Assembly (NCBI GenBank): GCA_910588015.1
Contig: CAJUOK010000038.1
Location: forward strand, 1 to 10,580
DNA length: 10,580 bases
From: an uncultured Christensenellaceae bacterium
Lineage (GTDB): Bacteria; Bacillota; Clostridia; Christensenellales; UBA3700
Direction: 5' to 3'
The position numbers and the translations under genes are program-made. This document shows, piece by piece, positions 1 to 5,630 of this stretch; the first letter of the stretch is position 1; each line of letters begins with the position of its first letter. The notes beneath the pieces were generated by a model, which did no database searches, was not told where the DNA came from, and saw nothing but the letters and a program-made list of their open reading frames with translations.

Positions 1-49
1 TTTGTATGAACTTCTTTCTTTTTATTGGGTGTTGCACTTGATAGTATAA
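1..49 (+). mobile_element. Probable 3' end of an IS30-family transposase gene (partial)
   Basis: Reading from base 2, the frame ends in Y-E-L-L-S-F-Y-W-V-L-H-L-I-V and a TAA at 47-49. IS30-family transposases commonly end in a TPYE...VLHL-type tail, and the DNA coding for that tail (GTTGCACTTG and the bases after it) resembles the terminal inverted repeat region of such elements. Only 15 codons are visible, so the rest of the element, if present, lies to the left of the window. A hairpin follows directly at 66-90. The call rests on recalled family endings and is tentative. Confidence 0.42.
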
Positions 50-65
50 TTCACCAGACATTTTA

Positions 66-90
66 AAAGACCTACGAACCGTAGGTCTTT
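66..90 (+). terminator. Perfect 11-bp hairpin after the IS30-like end
   Basis: Arms AAAGACCTACG (66-76) and CGTAGGTCTTT (80-90) pair perfectly around a 3-base loop. On the plus strand they are followed by AGTTTTAGG, a weak T-tract, so this could terminate the IS30-like transposase transcript ending at 49. It could equally be a structure at the end of the element. Confidence 0.4.
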
Positions 91-113
91 AGTTTTAGGT
101 GCAAAGTGCGGGA

Positions 114-167
114 TGACGAAATAGTGACACTCTCACGAGACGAATCTACTTGCTCGCTATTCCATCA
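114..167. repeat. Imperfect palindromic non-coding element
   Basis: TGACGAAATAGTGA (114-127) and TCGCTATTCCATCA (154-167) are inverted copies with 11 of 14 identical positions. The differences are transitions, so most of them become G-U pairs in RNA read from the minus strand. A small inner hairpin, TCTC-AC-GAGA, sits at 131-140. The GGGATGACG motif resembles the GGAATGACA-type motifs of dispersed palindromic repeats such as those at the right end of this window. No coding frame is apparent. Confidence 0.4.
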
Positions 168-360
168 CGGCTTTCATTATAACCCCACCTTAAGTGCCTC
201 TAAATCATCCTAAAAACAAACTGCAAATTATTACAAATGCGTATGTGTTTATGTACTTGAGTTTTTTGACTTACCTTTTCTATTTATTCCACCCTATCTT
301 TTCTTCCGGTCTCAACTATTCTCAGCTACAAAGTTAAGCTCTCATTGTACGAAATATTTG
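168..360. other. Intergenic DNA, nothing recognised
   Basis: This AT-rich stretch lies between the palindromic element and the end of the leucine-rich-repeat gene. No frame with a ribosome binding site and no clear terminator hairpin with a T-run for the minus-strand gene is visible. Confidence 0.5.
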
Positions 361-1269
361 TCAATAATACTTAATTTTTGCTTTGCAACCTTTGCGCCAT
401 TTCTGTAAGATTTTTAATTTCTTAAAATGTTTGGGAATACATATCGTTTGATTACGTTGCCACCCCTTAAACGCTTCGGGCGCAATGGAAAAAATAGATT
501 GCGGTATGACAAGTTGCTTAATATTTGTGCAATCTTCAAAAGCACTTGACCATATATACATAAGAGACTTTGACAAAACTACTGTTTGCAAAAGTTTGCA
601 TCCCTTAAACGCATTTGCGTCTATGTGTCTGACAGAATCGTTCAATACGATTTTTTGCAAGGATTTACAACCTTCAAACATCCATTTTCCGCCTATTTGG
701 TCGATAGACCCGTCAACAATTATCTCTTTCAAAGTGGCGCAATCTTGAAACGCCCAAAAATCAATATTCTTGACAGATTTAGAGAATTCCACTCGTTCCA
801 AGTTTTCACAACTTGAAAAAGCGTAACTTCCTATGACCTCAACATCATCGTCAATACGGTATGATTTATCTTTACCTAGGTATTTTTCCAAACAGACCTC
901 TTCGCCTTGAGTTATCAAAACATCGATTTTTTTGCCGCCGATAAATACTTCTTTGATTTGCTTTAAATTTTTAAAACATCCTGCTTCCATATAAATCTCA
1001 GAGTTTTCAATATATATCGTTGTCAATCGACGCGCCGAGTTTATCCAATTTTCCCTAATAATTTTCACCGACTTGGGAATGTATAAAGTCTTTGCAAACC
1101 AAATAAAAATAGAATAATCGCCAATATCTCTAACGCCATCGGGTATTTTCAGTTCGCTGCAAAACTCATTATGCTCCAAACATTTTGTCAAAACTCCGTC
1201 AATAACTTTGAACGTACCGTCGTCAATATTCAACTCTAAAGCATTTCTGCCAATATAGTTATTCAACAC
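361..1269 (-). CDS. BspA-type leucine-rich-repeat protein (LRR_5 family)
   Basis: The 302-residue product has tandem repeats of the form hydrophobic-x-h-P/S-x-S-h-x-x-I-x-x-x-A-F-x-x-C-x-x-L. The AF (or MF) pair recurs at residues 150, 173, 197, 220, 243 and 266, a period of 23, which is the signature of BspA-like LRR_5 repeats. The N-terminal half has weaker repeats (around LYIPKSVKII and VEVIGSYAF). There is no signal peptide, membrane segment or anchoring motif, so it appears cytoplasmic or an exported form that lost its N-terminus. The start is GTG at 1267-1269, chosen because AGGAGG lies 5 bases upstream; no ATG is as well placed. A TATAAT on the minus strand at 1309-1314 could be the -10 box. 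Family members usually bind proteins or act on surfaces, but no specific role can be assigned. It stands alone among insertion-sequence relics and has AT-rich codon use, which suggests accessory DNA. Confidence 0.85.
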   Translation of the reverse strand: MLNNYIGRNALELNIDDGTFKVIDGVLTKCLEHNEFCSELKIPDGVRDIGDYSIFIWFAKTLYIPKSVKIIRENWINSARRLTTIYIENSEIYMEAGCFKNLKQIKEVFIGGKKIDVLITQGEEVCLEKYLGKDKSYRIDDDVEVIGSYAFSSCENLERVEFSKSVKNIDFWAFQDCATLKEIIVDGSIDQIGGKWMFEGCKSLQKIVLNDSVRHIDANAFKGCKLLQTVVLSKSLMYIWSSAFEDCTNIKQLVIPQSIFSIAPEAFKGWQRNQTICIPKHFKKLKILQKWRKGCKAKIKYY

Positions 1270-1459
1270 AATGTCCTCCTGTCATTATGTGTGCAAAATC
1301 AATAATAAATTATAGAATATTTTCTTAAATATTCATATGCATTTTAACATAGTTTTTTAACGCTAGCATCAAATATCACAGAACCATAATATTATGCAAC
1401 ATTTGAATCCCGCCTTCAAACATCTACTTAAAAAATTTATCATTATAGACAAAACGAAC

Positions 1460-1657
1460 CTAAATTGAACCGTAAAGAAAGGGTTGATTTAGGATTTTTA
1501 CGTATCGCGGCATTTCTAAATTGCGACGGAGGTTTATACAGCGAAAGGCTATTGACAGAAATTGCGGTTTGTCTACCAACATATGTATATGGTCGGGACA
1601 TACTTCTGCTCGGTAAACCTCTTTTGAATTCCCCAAACTATATTGGGGCGATAACAT
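1460..1657 (-). pseudogene. IS200/IS605-family transposase TnpA relic
   Basis: The 65-codon frame contains AEVCPDHIHMLVDKPQFLS, the region around the HUH motif (His-hydrophobic-His) of Y1 transposases of the IS200/IS605 family. Ahead of it, S-P-Q-Y...K-E-V-Y-R matches the usual VFAPKYRRKEVY segment, but the roughly 20 residues that normally separate these blocks are missing. After SIAF the family similarity stops: the glycine/lysine block and the catalytic tyrosine helix are absent. A full TnpA is about 130-150 residues. This is therefore an internally deleted, C-terminally replaced remnant that cannot transpose on its own. The N-terminus is also shortened, ending close to the hairpin at 1664-1681. 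No ribosome binding site is convincing. Confidence 0.7.
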
Positions 1658-1663
1658 AAATTT

Positions 1664-1687
1664 AGCGGACGCTCGTCCGCTTTTTTT
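1664..1687 (+). terminator. Hairpin plus T-run (8-bp stem), possibly bidirectional
   Basis: AGCGGACG (1664-1671) and CGTCCGCT (1674-1681) pair perfectly around a 2-base loop and are followed on the plus strand by a run of Ts (1681-1687), a strong intrinsic terminator shape. No convincing plus-strand gene ends here. On the minus strand it lies 8 bases past the queF stop but is followed only by AAATTTATG, so it would be a weaker terminator for the que operon. It could also be a leftover end hairpin of the adjacent IS200-like relic. Confidence 0.6.
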
Positions 1688-1688
1688 A

Positions 1689-2180
1689 TTATCTGTTGTC
1701 GATTTTTTCAGGATACATATCGTGGTGCGAAAGCCGGTCCCAGGCTACCTGCTCCCATTTAGTTCCCTCCTTCCCGTAGTTGCAATAAGGGTCTATAGAA
1801 ATCCCCCCGCGAGGCAGGAATTTTCCCCATACTTCGATATATGCGGGGTCCATCAACTCAATAAGGTCATTCATAATTATATTCACGCAGTCTTCGTGGA
1901 AATCGCCGCGGTTTCTGAACCCGAAAAGATAAAGCTTTAAAGACTTGCTTTCCACCATCTTTTCTCGCGGTACGTACGAAATATAAACCGTGGCAAAATC
2001 TGGCTGACCAGTAATGGGACAAAGGCTTGTGAATTCGGGACAATTGAACTTTACGAAATAGTCTCTTTCGGGGTGTTGGTTTACAAAAGTTTCCAAAACG
2101 GATGGGTCGTAAGTCTGCGGATATTTAGTGTTGCTGTTCCCAAGCAGGGTAATAAATTCGTTCTGTTTTTCTCTTGACAT
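1689..2180 (-). CDS. queF: NADPH-dependent 7-cyano-7-deazaguanine (preQ0) reductase QueF, unimodular type
   Basis: QueF reduces the nitrile of preQ0 to the aminomethyl group of preQ1 with two NADPH, in the cytoplasm; it is the last step of the pathway encoded here. The product is 163 residues, the size of the short (Bacillus-type) QueF. Visible active-site features are Cys54 in SLCPITGQPDF, which forms the thioimide, Asp61, and His95-Glu96 in GDFHED. The QueF signature ESKSLKLY for NADPH binding is at residues 77-84. The ATG follows the queC stop by one base, with AGAAGGAGA inside the end of queC as ribosome binding site, so the two are probably translationally coupled. It is the last gene of the operon. 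I see no missing residue or truncation. Confidence 0.96.
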   Translation of the reverse strand: MSREKQNEFITLLGNSNTKYPQTYDPSVLETFVNQHPERDYFVKFNCPEFTSLCPITGQPDFATVYISYVPREKMVESKSLKLYLFGFRNRGDFHEDCVNIIMNDLIELMDPAYIEVWGKFLPRGGISIDPYCNYGKEGTKWEQVAWDRLSHHDMYPEKIDNR

Positions 2181-2181
2181 A

Positions 2182-2868
2182 TTATTCTCCTTCTAATGCG
2201 GGGTCTTCTATTCCGTTAGCTTTAAATGCAGCAGCGCGGTCGCGGCAGGTGGCGCATACGCCGCAAGGTTTTCCGCCGCCCGAATAGCAGCTCCAGGTAT
2301 ATTTATACGGAACGCCGAGCTCTAATCCCTTTTTTATAATCTGCGATTTGTTTAAGTTTACAAAGGGCGCAAAAATTTTAATCTGCTCGCCGCTGCCAAT
2401 ATAAATAGCTTCGCTCATAGCAGAATTGAACTTTTCACTGCAATCCGGATAGGCGTTGCCCGCCGCGTCGTCTCCGTGCGCGCCGTAATATATCACTTCG
2501 CATCCGCGCGACAGAGCTACGCTTGCCGCCGCCGAAAGAAACAGCCCGTTCCTAAAAGGAACGTACGTTGAAACAGGTTTACCGCCCGTTAAGGAAAGCT
2601 GTTCGGTATAGCTTTGCAGAGGTATATCATTGGGAGACTCCGCCAAAAGCGAACAATCCGAACCTTCGAATATGACTGAAAGGTCAAGCCGCTTTAAAAC
2701 GACTCCGTAAAAGTCGGCAACCTTTTTCGCGGCGTCAAGTTCTTTGCTATGTGTTTGACCGTAATAAACTGAAAGAGCCGAAACTTCCGCCGCGCCGTAT
2801 TCCCTAACTGCCAGTCCGAGACAGGTTGCGCTGTCCACACCGCCGCTTAACAGTACGAGCGCCTTCAT
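2182..2868 (-). CDS. queC: 7-cyano-7-deazaguanine synthase QueC
   Basis: QueC converts 7-carboxy-7-deazaguanine to preQ0 with ATP and ammonia. The 228-residue product opens with the PP-loop SGGVDS (residues 8-13) that binds ATP pyrophosphate. It has the conserved TYVPFRNGLFLS block (101-112) and the GAHGDDAAGNAYPDC block, and ends with the zinc site Cys194, Cys202, Cys205 and Cys208 in SCYSGGGKPCGVCATC. Length and all motifs are typical. Its ATG overlaps the folE stop by 4 bases (ATGA type), and its own stop is one base before queF, so translation is probably coupled on both sides. Confidence 0.96.
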   Translation of the reverse strand: MKALVLLSGGVDSATCLGLAVREYGAAEVSALSVYYGQTHSKELDAAKKVADFYGVVLKRLDLSVIFEGSDCSLLAESPNDIPLQSYTEQLSLTGGKPVSTYVPFRNGLFLSAAASVALSRGCEVIYYGAHGDDAAGNAYPDCSEKFNSAMSEAIYIGSGEQIKIFAPFVNLNKSQIIKKGLELGVPYKYTWSCYSGGGKPCGVCATCRDRAAAFKANGIEDPALEGE

Positions 2869-3437
2869 ACCCTATCCCCCAAAAGATTTTGCAGAGAAAC
2901 GTCGTCTTTGAACGCGCCGAAATAATTTTTAGTAATCGTTTTTGACGATACATTTTTTATCCCGCGCGAAGTCATACAGCTATGGCAGCCTTCTATCCTT
3001 ACGCCAACGTCAGGCGATGAAGCCGCAAGTGAAATTATCTCGGCAATATCCCGTCCCAGACGCTCCTGCAATTGCAACCGCTTTGCAGCCATATCGCAAA
3101 TGCGCGCGATTTTGCTTAGCCCCAAAACTTTTCCGCGCGGGATGTACGCCACATCGACTTTCATATCGTACATAAGCGCCATATGATGCTCGCAATAGCT
3201 AAACACGCTTATGTCCTTTATGACCACCGCTCCACACGAATTTTGGTCAGACGGAACTTCGAAAGTTTTTCCGAACATTTCAGCAATTTCGCCGTTAGTG
3301 AATTTTATACCTTCAAACGCTTCTTCGTACATTCGTGCTACGCGGGCAGGCGTTTCGCGCAGCCCCTCCCTGTCAGGGTCTTCGCCTATGGCAATCAATA
3401 ATCCGCGAATATGTTTTTCTATTTCTTTAGTATCCAT
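2865..3437 (-). CDS. folE: GTP cyclohydrolase I FolE
   Basis: FolE opens GTP and forms 7,8-dihydroneopterin triphosphate, the first intermediate of both folate and queuosine synthesis. The 190-residue product is the usual length. Zinc ligands by family alignment are Cys82 and His85 in YCEHH and Cys154 in CHSCMTSRGI; His152 is the expected catalytic histidine. QLQERL (122-127) and the LGLSKIARI segment (105-113) are the other family signatures. The start has AGGAGA 4 bases upstream, 8 bases after the queE stop. The position between queE and queC suggests that this copy feeds preQ1 synthesis; whether the genome has another FolE for folate cannot be seen here. Confidence 0.96.
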   Translation of the reverse strand: MDTKEIEKHIRGLLIAIGEDPDREGLRETPARVARMYEEAFEGIKFTNGEIAEMFGKTFEVPSDQNSCGAVVIKDISVFSYCEHHMALMYDMKVDVAYIPRGKVLGLSKIARICDMAAKRLQLQERLGRDIAEIISLAASSPDVGVRIEGCHSCMTSRGIKNVSSKTITKNYFGAFKDDVSLQNLLGDRV

Positions 3438-3445
3438 ACTTTCTC

Positions 3446-4111
3446 CTATACCCCGCGCATATCGGGTTCCCAGATAATTTTATGCAACTGCAATTGTAGA
3501 CGTACTCCGTTAAGTTTACGCTCTTTCATAAACTCTGCTATTTCTTCGGGCTTTATTTTCCCGAACACAGGACTGAAATAAACGCGGCATCTATCCGTAA
3601 GTCCGTACTCGTTTATAATTTCTTCCGCACGCGCCAAATCGCTCATATTCCCGACCACAAACTTGACCGTGTCACGCAACGTCAGGTAAGAAAAGTTTTC
3701 TGTCAGCATATATTCTTCCATTCCGCTTGAAGGAAGTTTATAATCGGCTGTAACAGCTGGACGCGGCGAAATGCAAACAATATCTTTCAGCAGAACGCTT
3801 CCGTTGGTTTCTATTTCGACTTTTGCGCCCGACGCTCCCAGCATCGCTATAAGCCGCTCTATATCCGTCTGCAAAAGCGGTTCGCCGCCTGTCAGGGTAA
3901 CGTTTTTTATACCAGTCGATTTCACATATTCAACAAGGTCTTCTGCAAATGCAAGTTCGTATTTTACGTCGGCAGTATTTGCCCAGCGCGTGTCGCAGTA
4001 GCTGCAATTAAGATTGCAGCCGCAAAATCGCAGAAACACAGCAAGCTCGCCCGCGCGCGGACCTTCGCCGTTTATGCTAACAAACTTTTCGGCAACTTTA
4101 TAACAGCTCAT
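3446..4111 (-). CDS. queE: 7-carboxy-7-deazaguanine synthase QueE (radical SAM)
   Basis: QueE is a radical S-adenosylmethionine enzyme that contracts the ring of 6-carboxytetrahydropterin to 7-carboxy-7-deazaguanine, using a [4Fe-4S] cluster and magnesium. With the start chosen here the protein has 221 residues. The cluster motif CGCNLNCSYCDT supplies Cys32, Cys36 and Cys39 (C-x3-C-x2-C), preceded by the substrate block SINGEGPRAGELAVFLRF, and the SAM-contacting TLTGGEPLLQ is at about 72-81. The frame is open to an ATG at 4150, but that would overlap queD by 38 bases and add 13 residues the family lacks. ATG 4109-4111 lies one base after the queD stop and gives the family-typical N-terminus MSCYKVAEKF. 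GGTGAG sits 4 bases upstream of it. Confidence 0.94.
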   Translation of the reverse strand: MSCYKVAEKFVSINGEGPRAGELAVFLRFCGCNLNCSYCDTRWANTADVKYELAFAEDLVEYVKSTGIKNVTLTGGEPLLQTDIERLIAMLGASGAKVEIETNGSVLLKDIVCISPRPAVTADYKLPSSGMEEYMLTENFSYLTLRDTVKFVVGNMSDLARAEEIINEYGLTDRCRVYFSPVFGKIKPEEIAEFMKERKLNGVRLQLQLHKIIWEPDMRGV

Positions 4112-4112
4112 A

Positions 4113-4532
4113 TCACTCACCGTACACCGCGCAGTTTTCGGGCGATTCATACACTGTTACGCTAAAAATAGGCAAACCCTTTTTGCGAAGGTCGGCGTAT
4201 ATGTGCGCGGCAAAGTTTTCGGCAGTAGGTCTGAAATCTGTTTCAACCAATGAAAACCCTTCCTCTTTAAGCGCAGCAACGGTCGCAGGTTTAAGTGTAT
4301 TTTTTTCGTAAATAAGCGTATGGTCAAAGCCTTCTGCAAGCTCTTTTACAGCCTGCTTAAAAACGCCGAAGTCCAAAAGCATACCGCGCTTTTCGCCGCT
4401 CCCCTGCAATTCGCTACCGCTTATCTTTACTTCCACAATCCAGTGATGACCGTGGATATTTGCGCACTTGCCATTGTATCCGTGAAGAAAGTGCGCGCTA
4501 TCAAAACAGACCGAAGTTTTTAAATAATACAT
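4113..4532 (-). CDS. queD: 6-carboxy-5,6,7,8-tetrahydropterin synthase QueD
   Basis: QueD, a small T-fold enzyme of the PTPS family, converts dihydroneopterin triphosphate to 6-carboxytetrahydropterin plus acetaldehyde. With the start used here it has 139 residues. The zinc histidines are His14 (DSAHFL), His27 and His29 (NIHGHHW), and Cys23 is the expected catalytic cysteine. The LLDFGVFKQAVK block and the GFDHTLI block with its conserved Asp-His, then YESPENCAVYG near the end, complete the family pattern. An upstream ATG at 4577 is in frame but lies inside the leader terminator and adds 15 atypical residues; ATG 4530-4532 has GGGAGA close upstream and is preferred. It is the first gene of the operon, directly under control of the preQ1-type attenuator. 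Confidence 0.95.
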   Translation of the reverse strand: MYYLKTSVCFDSAHFLHGYNGKCANIHGHHWIVEVKISGSELQGSGEKRGMLLDFGVFKQAVKELAEGFDHTLIYEKNTLKPATVAALKEEGFSLVETDFRPTAENFAAHIYADLRKKGLPIFSVTVYESPENCAVYGE

Positions 4533-4544
4533 ATCTCTCCCTTT

Positions 4545-4577
4545 AAAAAAAGTACAGCCGTAACAAAACGACTGCAC
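4545..4577 (-). terminator. Attenuator terminator of the que operon leader
   Basis: In the minus-strand RNA, GUGCAGUCGU (4577-4568) pairs with ACGGCUGUAC (4561-4552) over 10 bp including two G-U pairs, with loop UUUGUU, followed at once by seven Us (4551-4545). That is a textbook intrinsic terminator, 12 bases before the queD start codon. The same bases can instead pair upstream: AACAAAAC (4616-4609) with GUUUUGUU (4569-4562), and GCAUCUAAA (4604-4596) with UUUAGGUGC (4582-4574). That longer stem is the antiterminator. Confidence 0.85.
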
Positions 4578-4603
4578 CTAAAAAGACTATCACCATTTAG
4601 ATG

Positions 4604-4646
4604 CCCTGGTTTTGTTTAACGACAGGATGGCGCAAACGAACTGTCC
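4604..4646 (-). promoter_or_regulatory. preQ1-I type riboswitch aptamer controlling queD-queE-folE-queC-queF
   Basis: Stem P1 is GACAG (4645-4641) with CUGUC (4625-4621), closing a 15-base loop that starts UUCG and ends CCAUC. It is followed by the tail GUUAAACAAAACCAGGG, nearly the A-rich tail of known preQ1-I aptamers such as the Thermoanaerobacter one (GUUAACAAAACAAGG). A plausible pseudoknot P2 joins loop CC (4630-4629) to tail GG (4606-4605); I cannot fix it by eye. With ligand bound, the tail would be held in the pseudoknot and unable to build the antiterminator, so transcription would stop at 4545. preQ1 would thus repress its own synthesis. The identity of the downstream genes supports this strongly. 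Confidence 0.82.
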
Positions 4647-4660
4647 GTATAATCAGCAAT

Positions 4661-4689
4661 ATAATACCACGCCGCAACGCGTATGTCAA
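4661..4689 (-). promoter_or_regulatory. Sigma-70/A promoter of the que operon
   Basis: TTGACA (4689-4684) and TATTAT (4666-4661) are separated by exactly 17 bases, and TGG before TATTAT makes an extended -10 box. Transcription would start near 4654, leaving a leader of about 120 bases that contains the complete riboswitch and attenuator. Confidence 0.85.
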
Positions 4690-4690
4690 C

Positions 4691-4918
4691 TCAATCTAAA
4701 GGATTAAACCAAGCGTTTTCAAAATAGCGTAAATTCAAAATCACCTTTTTTATCTTGCAGAAAATAGAAAGGTCGTCACAACCGCCAAGTATTAAAGCTG
4801 TAATATTGCTGTCTTATGCTTTGAGATTTATATACTTGTCTACTCTCACCCCTACCGATTTTACCATTAGTTCGTTACTTTTGGGAATATTGCAAAGATT
4901 ATCAAGTGTATATATTTA
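4691..4918 (-). pseudogene. Possible decayed reading frame upstream of the que promoter
   Basis: One minus-strand frame runs from about 4918 to a TGA at 4691-4693 with a single internal stop. It reads NELMVKSVGVRVDKYINLKA, a TAA, then DSNITALILGGCDDL and about 25 more codons. The amino-acid mix looks coding-like, but no family is recognised, no ribosome binding site is seen, and such a run could arise by chance. The rest of 4919-5050 shows nothing I can name. Confidence 0.25.
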
Positions 4919-5050
4919 TTGCAAAATGATAATATCGCTTCAGCACTGTCTACAACGCAAGTTGAAGTGTGTATGAGTTAAGATATTTTTTGTATTCAAA
5001 CTTCAAGTCACCATAAAAAACTATTCGTATATTAAACTAAAATTTATTAT

Positions 5051-5248
5051 TTAAACGAATATAATACTGTATCTGCCGCATACAAATTCGCCGTCCACTG
5101 AATTAATATAAGAATCATCAACAATGCGGAACGTCAAATTCCAACACGCTTGCGATACGAATTGAGCAACTACCTGTTGATACTTATGAAATATTACGTA
5201 ATAATGTCCCCTTTTCGGAATCTTAATTTTTGGCAAGTTAGAACTCAT
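5051..5248 (-). CDS. Small hypothetical protein
   Basis: The 65-residue product opens MSSNLPKIKIPKRGHYYVIF and has no recognised family. It is mixed hydrophobic and polar, has no signal peptide, and carries aromatic clusters (HYYVIFHKY) and one cysteine in each half. Support for reality: the ATG is preceded by GGGGGAG at a suitable distance, much like the GGGAGAG of queD. A promoter candidate TTGACT (5309-5304), 17 bases, TAAACT (5286-5281) lies upstream. It is a lone gene in a large non-coding region. It could be a short remnant of a longer gene rather than a functional protein. Confidence 0.45.
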   Translation of the reverse strand: MSSNLPKIKIPKRGHYYVIFHKYQQVVAQFVSQACWNLTFRIVDDSYINSVDGEFVCGRYSIIFV

Positions 5249-5280
5249 ATCTCCCCCATACGTCTTTGTTATCTATATAC

Positions 5281-5309
5281 AGTTTATATTAATCTATGGT
5301 TAAAGTCAA
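5281..5309 (-). promoter_or_regulatory. Candidate promoter of the small gene 5051-5248
   Basis: TTGACT (5309-5304) and TAAACT (5286-5281) are spaced by 17 bases; a shifted TATAAA overlaps the -10 box. It points at the small gene starting at 5248. In AT-rich DNA such matches occur by chance, so support is moderate. Confidence 0.4.
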
Positions 5310-5568
5310 ATTTTTCTATTTTATATTAGCCACAAATTGAATTAAGACCGATAACGCATTTCCCGTCAATTCAAACGTATAGCAAATAAGTTTTACAAAA
5401 CTGTCCTAAAAATGCTTTGCGATTTTCTCTTCATCCCGCTATGAAGCTTTATTTGAAAAAGAAAAAGATAGACGACCTTGTGATTTACGTCTGACAACCA
5501 ATCATACTCTCCTGCCCCGTTATAAACATTTTCCAAAACAATTATCAACAACGCAGAGTCTCAAAGAA
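5310..5568. other. Intergenic DNA between divergent promoters, nothing recognised
   Basis: No gene is supported here. A 17-codon frame starting at ATG 5441 has no ribosome binding site. The only clear functional signal nearby is the lysA promoter beginning at 5569. Confidence 0.5.
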
Positions 5569-5597
5569 TTGACAAAAATTCGCAATGGATATATACT
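5569..5597 (+). promoter_or_regulatory. Sigma-70/A promoter of lysA
   Basis: TTGACA (5569-5574), a 17-base spacer and TATACT (5592-5597) form an almost consensus promoter, 33 bases before the lysA start. The leader is short, so no lysine riboswitch (a long structured RNA) lies between promoter and gene. Confidence 0.8.
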
Positions 5598-5630
5598 TTT
5601 AATATCATCGTTATACGGAGCTGAATTATT

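Noticed and set aside
1316..1333. AT-rich inverted repeat AATATT/AATATT as an operator of the LRR gene
   Set aside because: Six-base A/T arms are expected by chance in DNA of this composition.
1465..1659. Plus-strand frame of 64 codons ending just before the hairpin at 1664
   Set aside because: It is antisense to the recognisable TnpA relic, has no family resemblance and no ribosome binding site.
4545..4660. Tetrahydrofolate riboswitch, preQ1-II or preQ1-III in the que leader
   Set aside because: The sequence lacks the conserved blocks I know for these classes, whereas the A-rich tail and P1 loop fit preQ1-I.
4755..4976. Plus-strand frame of 73 codons
   Set aside because: No ribosome binding site, odd composition and no family; the opposite strand looks more coding-like.
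5441..5494. Short 17-codon plus-strand frame (MKLYLKKKK type)
   Set aside because: No ribosome binding site and too short to support without conservation.
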